DNA of 7,678 nt from Candidatus Cloacimonadota bacterium (lineage in GTDB: Bacteria > Cloacimonadota > Cloacimonadia > Cloacimonadales > WRIO01), in NCBI GenBank assembly GCA_023230175.1, contig JALNXV010000164.1, positions 1 through 7,678 of the forward strand, written 5' to 3'. Below are positions 1 through 6,286 of this stretch, piece after piece; the stretch's first letter is position 1, and every line of letters starts with the position of its first letter. The notes below the pieces were generated by a model that did no database searches, was not told where the DNA came from, and was given only the letters and a program-made list of their open reading frames with translations. The position numbers were made by a program, and so were the translations under genes.

Positions 1-153
1 CTGATAAATAGTCTTCATTCATCGTTTAAGTTCTTTATGGCTAAGTATAAAGGGGTATCGACTAGAAGATTAAATGGTTATATTAATTTATTCGTGTTTC
101 AATACGTGTTAAAACAAATATTAACTAGCAACGAATTTAATGAATATTTATAG
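1..153 (+). CDS. IS1595-family transposase, C-terminal fragment (cut by window edge)
   Basis: The frame is open from the first base and ends at TAG 151-153, giving about 50 residues. The segment INSLHSSFKFF, followed by KYKGVSTRRLNGYINLF, matches the pattern at the end of ISXO2/IS1595-type DDE transposases, where a conserved N-x-H-S-x-x-K stretch precedes K-x-x-G-V-S-T-x-x-L-x-x-Y. The catalytic core lies outside the window, so I cannot tell whether the element is intact. I could not define its terminal inverted repeat or a target duplication in the following bases. The family call rests on recalled motif similarity only. It marks mobile DNA at the left side of this accessory region. Confidence 0.7.
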   Translation: MINSLHSSFKFFMAKYKGVSTRRLNGYINLFVFQYVLKQILTSNEFNEYL

Positions 154-346
154 GAATCATTATTAGGGATAGAAAACAAAACAACCGATAAAACTGTTTA
201 AAGAGCTAAGAAGTGAAGACTTATTAATTTAAAGTCAGCAGCTCAATACTTGAACACAGAACCTATTACTTAATCCTTGACATAGGTACACATTAATCTA
301 ATTACTATTTTAAAACAAAGCAAAATGATAACTGGATGGTGTTGTT
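154..346 (+). other. Intergenic stretch behind the transposase
   Basis: This 193-base AT-rich stretch has no convincing frame. It presumably contains the right end of the insertion sequence and the start signals of the next gene. A perfect TTGACA lies at 277-282, but the only decent -10 candidate (TACTAT, 303-308) is 20 bases away, longer than the usual 16-18. A GGATGG at 334-339 lies 7 bases before the ATG at 347 and is a moderate ribosome binding site. Confidence 0.4.
277..308 (+). promoter_or_regulatory. Possible promoter for the 347 gene
   Basis: TTGACA at 277-282 matches the consensus -35 box exactly. TACTAT at 303-308 matches the -10 consensus at four of six positions, with a long 20-base spacer. 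The position, about 40 bases before the start codon, is sensible. The poor spacing makes this tentative. Confidence 0.3.
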
Positions 347-805
347 ATGAATGATACAATTTTTGATTATGATGATTATTTCAAGAATTTAGGGTTAGAC
401 GTATTATCTCAACTATTGAATTCTTATCTTGCATCAAATTATCCAACTGATCAGCATAGAAAAGTTCTAGAAAGTTTATATGAAAACTTTCCTGATTTTA
501 GGGGAAAAGCAGTTGTTTACAGAGCAGTTAAACAATGCACGTTTCCCAAAACATTGAGGAATAAATTTGTTGGTGGATGCTTAACTATTGAAGATGTGCA
601 AGCCTTCGTTAAAAAAAGATATGACAAAGGATATAAGTACGTACTCATAAGCAAAGAACCAATTGACTATTTTAACTTAAGAGCCTTTATAGATTTTATT
701 AACATAAGGTATGGAAAGTATATAACTGAAAGATATCAAGATGAAAATGAAGTTTTATTTAAGCTTAAAAAAGGAAATAAGTGGTTTCGGCTTGAAAAAA
801 TATGA
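347..805 (+). CDS. Unrecognised 152-residue protein, possible divergent ADP-ribosyltransferase fold
   Basis: I do not recognise the family with certainty. The N-terminal 45 residues are acidic and helical. The rest follows the order seen in R-S-E type ADP-ribosyltransferases: a strand ending VVYRAV with Arg59, then GGCLTIEDVQAFV (76-88) where the S-T-S strand and helix would lie, a strand YKYVLIS (96-102), and DENEVLFKL (132-140), which carries an E-x-E pair (Glu133, Glu135) in the usual E-x-E-V-L setting. The S-T-S serines are missing (LTI instead), so either the assignment is wrong or the protein is a divergent or inactive member. The length suits a single ART domain. There is no signal peptide or membrane segment. 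It stands alone, 148 bases before the next gene, between a transposase end and a defence cluster. Confidence 0.75.
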   Translation: MNDTIFDYDDYFKNLGLDVLSQLLNSYLASNYPTDQHRKVLESLYENFPDFRGKAVVYRAVKQCTFPKTLRNKFVGGCLTIEDVQAFVKKRYDKGYKYVLISKEPIDYFNLRAFIDFINIRYGKYITERYQDENEVLFKLKKGNKWFRLEKI

Positions 806-952
806 TGATTCATAAAAACTATACTTTGAGTTAATATCACCAATAATATTACGATTCACGAGTTTTTTAGCAAGAAAATAGAATATCTTTGTATAGTCTT
901 AGCAAGTTAAAAATCAAGTAAATATCTATAAATCACGAAAGGGAAAGAAAGT

Positions 953-1543
953 ATGAAAAAATTTTATTTTAGATCAATGTTAATATCGTTTGGCCTTACT
1001 ATTATTGCAGGGCTATCTTTGATATGGCTTCATGTGTTTGATGTTGGATTAGCGGTATCATCTGGAGTCATTGCTAGTATGCTTGTTATAGTTGTTTCAA
1101 ATCTGATATCTTGGGTGCTGTCAATTCACACAGAGAAAAACGATTTAAAAGAAAGATACTTAATTATGCTTGACCAAATTGGTGATATGCATATACTAAT
1201 ACAAAATGTTAATGAAGCTCCTGGAAACAGTGTTCCTGGATTAAAAGAGACGCTCAAAATATATAATGATTTTTATCTTCATATCCAGAGTTTGCATAAT
1301 GATTACTTGAAGAAGAAGTTTTCTGATTATTATAAACTTCAAAGTTTAATTGATAATATTTGTATAATTTGTAAAAAAATAAATAAGCAGTTCCCAATTC
1401 TTCAGACCTCAGATCAATATCTAGAGATTTTTATTGATGTGAAAAACTTAATATATGGATTCGAAATTGACCGTTTGTGCAAAGAATTAATGAAGTTGCA
1501 AGATCGTGGAATTGTTGCCACTAATGACAAAGCAAATCAATAG
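953..1543 (+). CDS. Two-helix membrane protein with cytosolic helical domain, unknown function
   Basis: A 196-residue protein preceded by GAAAGGGA (937-944), 8 bases before the ATG. The N-terminus MKKFYFR is basic, then two hydrophobic helices follow at about residues 8-27 and 32-57 with a very short turn. The remaining 140 residues are hydrophilic and helical, with three cysteines (two in ICIIC at 136-140) and no catalytic motif I can see. Both ends are predicted cytosolic. Two helices plus a soluble domain are common among membrane effectors of defence systems, but I see no specific family. The frame does not end cleanly: after TAG at 1541-1543 it remains open for 30 more codons to TGA 1634, and those codons resemble the end of the small frame at 4482. 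It may be a truncated version of a longer protein. Confidence 0.75.
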   Translation: MKKFYFRSMLISFGLTIIAGLSLIWLHVFDVGLAVSSGVIASMLVIVVSNLISWVLSIHTEKNDLKERYLIMLDQIGDMHILIQNVNEAPGNSVPGLKETLKIYNDFYLHIQSLHNDYLKKKFSDYYKLQSLIDNICIICKKINKQFPILQTSDQYLEIFIDVKNLIYGFEIDRLCKELMKLQDRGIVATNDKANQ

Positions 1544-1642
1544 GTTATCTTTTCAATAATAGTAATCTATGATGTCTTAAATGGGAAAATTGTATATTCT
1601 AAGGGGTATTTGGCATGCAAAATCGAGAAAAAATGAGTAAAT
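1530..1642 (+). repeat. Diverged direct repeat, left copy (upstream of gajA)
   Basis: This copy shares an exact 12-mer AAGCAAATCAAT (1530-1541) with 4578-4589. A second shared block beginning GATGTCTTAAATG (1571-1583) matches 4608-4634 at 22 of 27 aligned bases, and TGCAAAATC is shared at 1616-1624 and 4652-4660. The left copy carries 11 extra bases between the first two blocks. Beyond the last block the match is weaker. It overlaps the end of the membrane-protein gene and lies before gajA. Confidence 0.6.
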
Positions 1643-1722
1643 ACACACCATAAGAAGTACACTATTTAGAGAAAGATGGAATTATGCAATTGTTACAAAG
1701 ATTATTTTTATTTAGGAGGTAA
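1633..1722 (+). pseudogene. Possible remnant of a small coupled gene
   Basis: An ATG at 1633 overlaps the TGA at 1634-1636 that ends the read-through extension of the membrane-protein gene, an ATGA arrangement typical of translational coupling. The frame reads MSKYTP, then TAA (1651-1653), then EVHYLEKDGIMQLLQ and on to TAA 1720-1722. The peptide past the stop looks like an ordinary amphipathic helix, suggesting a short gene broken by a nonsense change. I recognise no family, and a frame this short in AT-rich DNA may be chance. Confidence 0.2.
1714..1720 (+). promoter_or_regulatory. Strong ribosome binding site of gajA
   Basis: AGGAGGT lies 7 bases before the ATG at 1728, an ideal Shine-Dalgarno match. 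It settles the gajA start. Confidence 0.85.
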
Positions 1723-1727
1723 GGATA

Positions 1728-3347
1728 ATGATTATAGAGAAACTAAGAATAATTAATTTTAAGTTGTACGATGACACTGGAAAAGTATTTCATTTTAATG
1801 AAGATTTGAATATTATTGTAGGTAATAACGATACTGGCAAGAGTACTATTCTTGATGCGCTTCAGTTAGTAACCACAGGAAAAATATCTGGAGTATATGT
1901 TGACAGAGCATTAACAATGAACTTATTTAATATGAAGTCGCAAAAAAAGTTTATAGATAGTTTGTTGACCAACACACCCACTTTGCCGGAAATTACGATT
2001 GAAATATATGGAAAAAAAGATGATCGTTTTGCTGATTTTTCTGGATCTAATAATACTTTGGGCGAAGATTGTCCCGGCATGCAAATGAAACTTGAATTTG
2101 ATGAAACATACGCAACGGAATTTAAAGATAGATTATTAAAAAAAGAAATAACTCAAATTCCTATCGAATACTATAAGATATCTAAATACTATTTTAGTGG
2201 AATACCAATAGAATATAGAAAAACACCTTTTAAAACTGCATATCTAGATGCATCCAGAAATAGCTATTCAAGATATGTATATCAGTATGTAGATTCTAAT
2301 ATAGCAGATTATCTTGATCCTACCGATAAAGCAAATTTGAGTATAGAATATCGCAGTAATAGAGACAAATTTGCTCAAAGTGATCAAATTAAGAAATTAA
2401 ATGAGTCACTGCAAAAGGACAAGCATATTCTTAATGACAAAAGTGTGTCTATAGATTTGTATGATGAATCAGTAGATGAATGGAAAAAGCATGTAACATT
2501 AAAAATTGATGAAAATCCAATTGACACTCTAGGATATGGAACTCAAAATAGCATTAAAATTGAATTGGCATTAAGAAACAATAGTGATCTTACAAATTTA
2601 GTATTAATTGAAGAACCAGAAAACAATCTGTCATATGTAAATATGAGTAGACTTATTAAAAAAATTGTTAATGTAACAACGTCCCAAATTTTCATAACAA
2701 CACATAGTAGTTTTGTAGCTAATAAATCTAATCTTGGAAAGCTGATTGTACTCGGCAATTTTGATAATACAAATCTTTTAACTTTGTCTAATGATACGAA
2801 AGAGTATTTTAAAAAACTACCAGGATATGATACTTTGCGAATTATTTTAAGCGAAAAGGCAATACTTGTCGAAGGACCATCTGATGAACTGATTGTTCAA
2901 CGTGCTTATAAAGACATTCATGGGAAATTACCTATCGAAGACGGGATTGATGTTATATCCGTTGATTCACTTGCATTTAAACGTTATTTAGAAATTGCAC
3001 TAAAGATCAATAAGAAAACAGTTGTAGTTACGGATAATGATAGTGATATTGATAAGAATATAATAAAAAAATACGCTGATTATATCGATAAAGAGAATAT
3101 AACTTTCTGCTATGAAACTGATGAAAAATTACACACATTAGAAACAAGCCTTGTTGAAGCGAATATTGCTCCTGATGATTGGGATAAATTCAAATTGGTA
3201 GTTTCTAAGAATAATAGTATGATAAATAAATCAAAAAAAGATATTATATCTTTCATGAAAGATAATAAAACAGAATGGAGTTTCCGAGTATTTGACAGTA
3301 AAGAAAGAATTAAATACCCGGAATACATTTTAAATGCAATTAAATAA
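1728..3347 (+). CDS. gajA: GajA-like OLD-family ATPase/TOPRIM endonuclease (Gabija)
   Basis: A 539-residue protein with the two-part OLD architecture. The N-terminal ABC-type ATPase shows Walker A GNNDTGKST (32-40), a signature-like GYGTQNSI (269-276), Walker B LVLIEEPENN (291-300) with Glu295/Glu296, and a switch histidine in ITTHSS (323-328). The C-terminal TOPRIM domain shows ILVEGPSDE (379-387) with metal-binding Glu382 and VVVTDNDSD (432-440) with the paired aspartates. In Gabija systems GajA is a sequence-specific DNA-nicking enzyme held in check by cellular nucleotides; it assembles as a tetramer and binds GajB. The length is close to the roughly 580 residues of the Bacillus cereus protein. 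Its last codons overlap the next gene by 14 bases, so the two are translated together. Other OLD proteins occur without helicases; the UvrD-like partner is what points to Gabija. Confidence 0.88.
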   Translation: MIIEKLRIINFKLYDDTGKVFHFNEDLNIIVGNNDTGKSTILDALQLVTTGKISGVYVDRALTMNLFNMKSQKKFIDSLLTNTPTLPEITIEIYGKKDDRFADFSGSNNTLGEDCPGMQMKLEFDETYATEFKDRLLKKEITQIPIEYYKISKYYFSGIPIEYRKTPFKTAYLDASRNSYSRYVYQYVDSNIADYLDPTDKANLSIEYRSNRDKFAQSDQIKKLNESLQKDKHILNDKSVSIDLYDESVDEWKKHVTLKIDENPIDTLGYGTQNSIKIELALRNNSDLTNLVLIEEPENNLSYVNMSRLIKKIVNVTTSQIFITTHSSFVANKSNLGKLIVLGNFDNTNLLTLSNDTKEYFKKLPGYDTLRIILSEKAILVEGPSDELIVQRAYKDIHGKLPIEDGIDVISVDSLAFKRYLEIALKINKKTVVVTDNDSDIDKNIIKKYADYIDKENITFCYETDEKLHTLETSLVEANIAPDDWDKFKLVVSKNNSMINKSKKDIISFMKDNKTEWSFRVFDSKERIKYPEYILNAIK

Positions 3348-4458
3348 CACAGTGATTATTTCGGCGGCTGGTTCAGGTAAAACATTCAAAATATGCAAAA
3401 ATGCCAAAAATAATCTAGGTCAAGAAAAAAGAGTATTATTGATTACATATACGAATAGAGGAAAAGAAGCAATCATTAATGAGTATAAGAAACAAAATTT
3501 GGGTGTTTTAGATAAAAATATAATCATTAAGACATGGTTTCAATTTTTATTATCAGATTGGATTAAGCCATATCAAGCTTCTTTTTTTCATAAAATAAAT
3601 TTGATTAAATCATTTGATTTTACTAAAGCGTATGGGTTTATTAACAAGAGGCCAATATCATCAACAAGTAGATATATTACAAGAACGAAAAACATATTAA
3701 GCAATGAGGCGTCAAGATTAGCGTTATTGTTAAATGAAAAATCATCAAATGCTGTAATTAATAGATTGAAAAGAGTTTATAACAATATATATATCGATGA
3801 AGTGCAAGATTTATCCGGTGATGATATAAATATACTTGAAGTTTTATTCGATTCAGACATCAATACATATTGTGTGGGTGATCCAAAGCAATCTACTTAT
3901 AAAACTTATAATACTAATAAATATAGAGATAAAACTGGAAAGAATATTTTCCAATACTTTGAATCATTGAACAAAGATTCTATTGTGAATCTGGAAGTTG
4001 ATAACAAGTCTAGAAGGTGTAATGCAGATATTTGTAAATTAGCAAACATAGTTCATCCAAGCGAACCGGTAATTGAGTCACTAGAAGATAATGATGATGT
4101 TCATAAGGGAGTGTTCATAATATCAAGTCTTGATATAAATGAATATTATAATAGCTTCAAACCTATGATTTTGAGATATGATAAACGCACAAAATGTGAA
4201 TATTCAGAGGTACTTAATTATGGAGTATCTAAAGGGTTAACATTTGACAGAATACTGATATATCCAAATCAACCGTTAGTCCAACTTCTTAAAAGTAACA
4301 AAGCATTAAAGTCTCCTGAAAAATACTATGTGGCAGTAACAAGAGCTAAACACAGTGTTTGTATTGTACTAGATAAAATGGAAGCGAATAATCGGTTTTC
4401 ATCAATTAAACTTCAACTTAATAATGGCAATATGATTAATGCTTTTAAACTAATATAA
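3334..4458 (+). CDS. gajB: GajB-like UvrD/Rep superfamily 1 helicase, compact
   Basis: A 374-residue helicase-like protein with the SF1 motifs in order: motif I SAAGSGKT (10-17), Ia LLITYTNRGK (35-44), II YIDEVQD (153-159), III VGDPKQSTY (181-189), a motif IV-like KSRRCNADIC (225-234), V GVSKGLTFDRI (297-307) and VI YYVAVTRAKHS (331-341). There is no room before motif I for a Q-motif, and the protein is about 120 residues shorter than the 494-residue B. cereus GajB, so the accessory 1B/2B subdomains must be small. All catalytic motifs are intact, so it looks functional rather than truncated. The start overlaps gajA by 14 bases and has no good Shine-Dalgarno of its own, implying translational coupling. 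In Gabija, GajB is thought to respond to DNA ends and nucleotide depletion and to activate GajA. Confidence 0.87.
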   Translation: MQLNNTVIISAAGSGKTFKICKNAKNNLGQEKRVLLITYTNRGKEAIINEYKKQNLGVLDKNIIIKTWFQFLLSDWIKPYQASFFHKINLIKSFDFTKAYGFINKRPISSTSRYITRTKNILSNEASRLALLLNEKSSNAVINRLKRVYNNIYIDEVQDLSGDDINILEVLFDSDINTYCVGDPKQSTYKTYNTNKYRDKTGKNIFQYFESLNKDSIVNLEVDNKSRRCNADICKLANIVHPSEPVIESLEDNDDVHKGVFIISSLDINEYYNSFKPMILRYDKRTKCEYSEVLNYGVSKGLTFDRILIYPNQPLVQLLKSNKALKSPEKYYVAVTRAKHSVCIVLDKMEANNRFSSIKLQLNNGNMINAFKLI

Positions 4459-4481
4459 AAATAAGAGAAACGTATAAATTT

Positions 4482-4670
4482 ATGTGGTTAACGTTAAAGA
4501 AATTTCTATTTTTTTCTAAAAGTGATAGTTATATTTCGGGACATTTTGAAAAATTAAAAGAACATTTAAAAACTATTAAGCAAATCAATTCAATAACTAC
4601 AGTTTATGACGTCTTAAATGAGAAAAGTCTATACTGTATGAGTAATAGATATGCAAAATCTGGTAAATAA
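4482..4670 (+). CDS. Doubtful 62-residue hypothetical protein or gene remnant
   Basis: A short frame beginning MWLTLKKFLFF, 23 bases after gajB. The only possible ribosome binding site, AAGAGA (4463-4468), is weak and 13 bases away. The peptide has a hydrophobic start, a lysine-rich amphipathic middle and the tail VYDVLNEKSLY. The segment IYDVLNGKIVY encoded after the stop of the 953 gene (1565-1597) resembles this tail, and the DNA is part of the direct repeat. It may be the leftover 3' end of a larger gene, or a leader preceding the DUF4238 gene. No family recognised. Confidence 0.3.
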   Translation: MWLTLKKFLFFSKSDSYISGHFEKLKEHLKTIKQINSITTVYDVLNEKSLYCMSNRYAKSGK

Positions 4671-4678
4671 GGGTAAAA
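4578..4678 (+). repeat. Diverged direct repeat, right copy (upstream of the DUF4238 gene)
   Basis: The counterpart of 1530-1642 in the same orientation, about 3.04 kb away. It contains AAGCAAATCAAT (4578-4589), TCAATAA (4590-4596), the block GACGTCTTAAATG (4608-4620) and ATGCAAAATC (4651-4660). The two copies bracket the gajA-gajB pair exactly, with each copy sitting before a defence-type gene. The match is imperfect, so the duplication is old or selection keeps only parts of it. Confidence 0.6.
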
Positions 4679-4680
4679 CA

Positions 4681-4686
4681 AGGAGG
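4681..4686 (+). promoter_or_regulatory. Ribosome binding site deciding the DUF4238 start
   Basis: AGGAGG ends one base before an ATG at 4688 and 13 bases before an ATG at 4700. The first is too close for initiation, so the second is chosen even though its spacing is somewhat long. Confidence 0.6.
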
Positions 4687-4699
4687 GATGATAAAAAGT

Positions 4700-5731
4700 A
4701 TGAACGAGCCAATTAAACATCACTTTATACCACAGTTTATATTGAGAAAGTTTACCCATAATAATGATCAAATATACTATTGGAATAAAGAGTCCTCTCA
4801 AATTGAAGTTAGAAACACAAAATCTGTTTATATGGTCAAAAATCTTTATCGAGATGAAAAGAATCATCCTACGGACCCTGCAATTATAGAAAATAAATTT
4901 GCACAGTTTGAGTCGGAAATAGCAACATTATTTCAAGGAAAAATTGTTGATAAAGATCCTATTGTTTTAACTAGAACAGAAAATGAAAAATTAAGAAAAT
5001 TCTTGTTTTTGTTATCATTTAGGTCTTCAACTAGAAAGCAACAATATATTGATGCTAATTTTGATGATACGACTAAAGAACATCTAAAAGAGTATGTTGT
5101 TAATGATGATTATATTGATTTATGGTTACGAGAAATTGAAATGATATTAGACACCGAAAACTATAATGATATACAAAAGAACGATAAAATAAGTTGGACT
5201 ATTAAAACAGACTTTTGGTCGCATCTTACTGGATACTATATGACTTTTGTTACACCAAGAGGACAAGATTTTATTATTGGAGACGTTTATCCAACAGCAG
5301 AGATTTTCCCAATTGGGATAAATGGAGCGAATCTTTATCCACACTTTATGTTTCCTATTACTCCTCATTTAATGCTTCTATTAAATCATGTAGGGTTTAG
5401 ACCAGAAAGCAGAAAAGAATTACAAATGTTAGATAGCATGGTAAAGTTTTCAAAGATTAAAGAGAATGCAATAAAAACTCCAAGTGTAAAATATAGAATT
5501 ATAGGGCAATATTCGAAAGAAGATACTTTCATATATAAAATAAACAAAATTTACTCTGAAGATGCTATATATCTTAACTCTTTAGCACTCAATGAAGTAC
5601 GTAAAGGATTTTCATATTTTGATTTTGACAGAATCCATCAAACACTGCAAGACTATCAGTTAAATCCACATACAAGCAAGTATAACAAGAACGATTACTC
5701 AGTTCTACTGAATAATATGAGCAAGAAATGA
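4700..5731 (+). CDS. DUF4238 domain-containing protein
   Basis: A 343-residue soluble protein when started at 4700; an ATG four codons upstream is jammed against the ribosome binding site. The opening KHHFIPQFILRKF (6-18) is the hallmark of DUF4238, followed by IYYWNKES (25-32), as in the family's K-x-Y-V-Y-x-K pattern. Further family-like landmarks are FLFLLSFRSSTRK (101-113), DFIIGDVYPT (190-199) in place of the commoner F-I-T-S-D-x-P, and FPITPHLMLLL (218-228) in place of P-L-S-P-x-x-x-L. The biochemical role of the family is not established to my knowledge; its members are often met in accessory and defence regions. The conserved paired histidines and arginines suggest an enzyme active site, which is inference. 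It follows Gabija on the same strand and precedes the broken FRG gene by 34 bases, so DUF4238 and FRG may once have formed a unit. Confidence 0.85.
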   Translation: MNEPIKHHFIPQFILRKFTHNNDQIYYWNKESSQIEVRNTKSVYMVKNLYRDEKNHPTDPAIIENKFAQFESEIATLFQGKIVDKDPIVLTRTENEKLRKFLFLLSFRSSTRKQQYIDANFDDTTKEHLKEYVVNDDYIDLWLREIEMILDTENYNDIQKNDKISWTIKTDFWSHLTGYYMTFVTPRGQDFIIGDVYPTAEIFPIGINGANLYPHFMFPITPHLMLLLNHVGFRPESRKELQMLDSMVKFSKIKENAIKTPSVKYRIIGQYSKEDTFIYKINKIYSEDAIYLNSLALNEVRKGFSYFDFDRIHQTLQDYQLNPHTSKYNKNDYSVLLNNMSKK

Positions 5732-5765
5732 AAGTTAGTATGATTACTATGATGAGGATTATTAA

Positions 5766-5950
5766 ATGAAAATAACATCACTTGTAAAGTTTCTACAGGA
5801 ACTTGAAAAATTAGACTCAAATATATATAATAATGAAAAAACGTGCAAGTAGATTATGTGGTATAGGGGTTATTGAAAGTGAACTTGGTATCCATTGGTA
5901 TAACTGACTTTTATGATTACTATCATATGGACATATTGGAGTACTTATAG
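5766..5950 (+). pseudogene. Broken FRG-domain protein gene
   Basis: A GAGG sits before the ATG at 5766, and the frame begins MKITSLVKFLQELEKLDSN, like the leading helix of FRG domains (I-x-S-x-x-x-F-L-x-x-L). After TAG 5850-5852 the same frame gives MWYRGY, TGA (5874), K, TGA (5880), TWYPLV, TAA (5901), LTF. Ignoring the stops, this is the FRG signature W-[FY]-R-G-x-S-x-x-x-W-x-L-x-P. A further shift of frame yields YDYYHMDILEYL (5912-5947). FRG domains (named for a Phe-Arg-Gly motif, here YRG) occur in proteins linked to phage defence; the activity is not settled. With at least four stops, and with the domain's C-terminal half unrecognisable, the gene is dead. Confidence 0.6.
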
Positions 5951-6252
5951 ATGAACTGCCTTGGAAAAGATTGAGAAGTCAGAAACATTAAAGAATTTTA
6001 TAATTCATCCATCTAGCAAAAACAACGCAAATATAAGATACAACTAGAAAACTATAAATGTGTTAAGTATGTGGAATCATAGAAGATGTGCATCATAAAA
6101 TTACTTTAGCTGAATAAAATGTCAATGACATGAACTTATCATTAAACTTGGATAATTTAGAATGAACATGTAGAAGATGTCACAACAAAGAAACTCATAG
6201 AAAAAAAGATGAATATGTGTATGATACTAATAGAGAAGTTATAGAAATATAG
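5951..6252 (+). pseudogene. Broken HNH endonuclease gene, phage type
   Basis: The pieces join into a small HNH nuclease. In one frame KEFYNSSI (5990-6013), TAG, then QKQRKYKIQLENYKCVK (6017-6067) resembles the usual F-Y-x-S-x-x-W-x-x-x-R lead-in and first zinc cysteine. Dropping two bases (6068-6069) restores CVKCGIIEDVHHKITL with the C-x-x-C pair and the HH of the active site (6091-6096). The frame continues through TAA 6115-6117, NVNDMNLSLNLDNLE, TGA 6163-6165, TCRRCHNKETHRKK (second C-x-x-C and the HNK end) and stops at TAG 6250. Stops 6014 and 6163 lie where tryptophan is expected (TGG changed to TAG or TGA). The exact 5' end is unclear. The type is common next to phage terminase genes, suggesting prophage-derived debris. 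Confidence 0.72.
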
Positions 6253-6286
6253 GGTCTTTTTTGTTATTATATAGGTAGGTGATTAA

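Noticed and set aside
4688..4699. Upstream ATG as the DUF4238 start
   Set aside because: It begins one base after AGGAGG, too close for normal initiation. The ATG at 4700 also places the conserved KHHFIPQF at the usual distance from the N-terminus.
1862..5368. Minus-strand open frames at 1862-2080, 2543-2758, 3110-3328, 4604-4867 and 5147-5368
   Set aside because: All but the 4604-4867 frame lie wholly inside well-supported + strand genes. They carry no recognisable domain, and their composition is what the opposite strand of AT-rich coding DNA produces. The 4604-4867 frame spans the repeat and the start of the DUF4238 gene and is equally featureless.
5215..5400. A + strand frame of 61 codons
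   Set aside because: It lies inside the DUF4238 gene in another frame, with no ribosome binding site and no recognisable motif.
5739..5924. TATGATTACTAT occurring twice (near 5739 and 5912)
   Set aside because: A 12-base AT-rich match at this distance is readily expected by chance, and neither flank extends the similarity.
1728..6252. Septu-like pairing of the ATPase with the HNH remnant
   Set aside because: The ATPase carries a C-terminal TOPRIM domain and overlaps a helicase gene, which fits Gabija. The HNH pieces are 2.6 kb away, broken, and of phage type.
5766..6252. Stop-codon reassignment or suppression in the gap frames
   Set aside because: All three stop codons occur together with a frameshift, while the neighbouring intact genes use stops normally. 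Simple gene decay explains it better.
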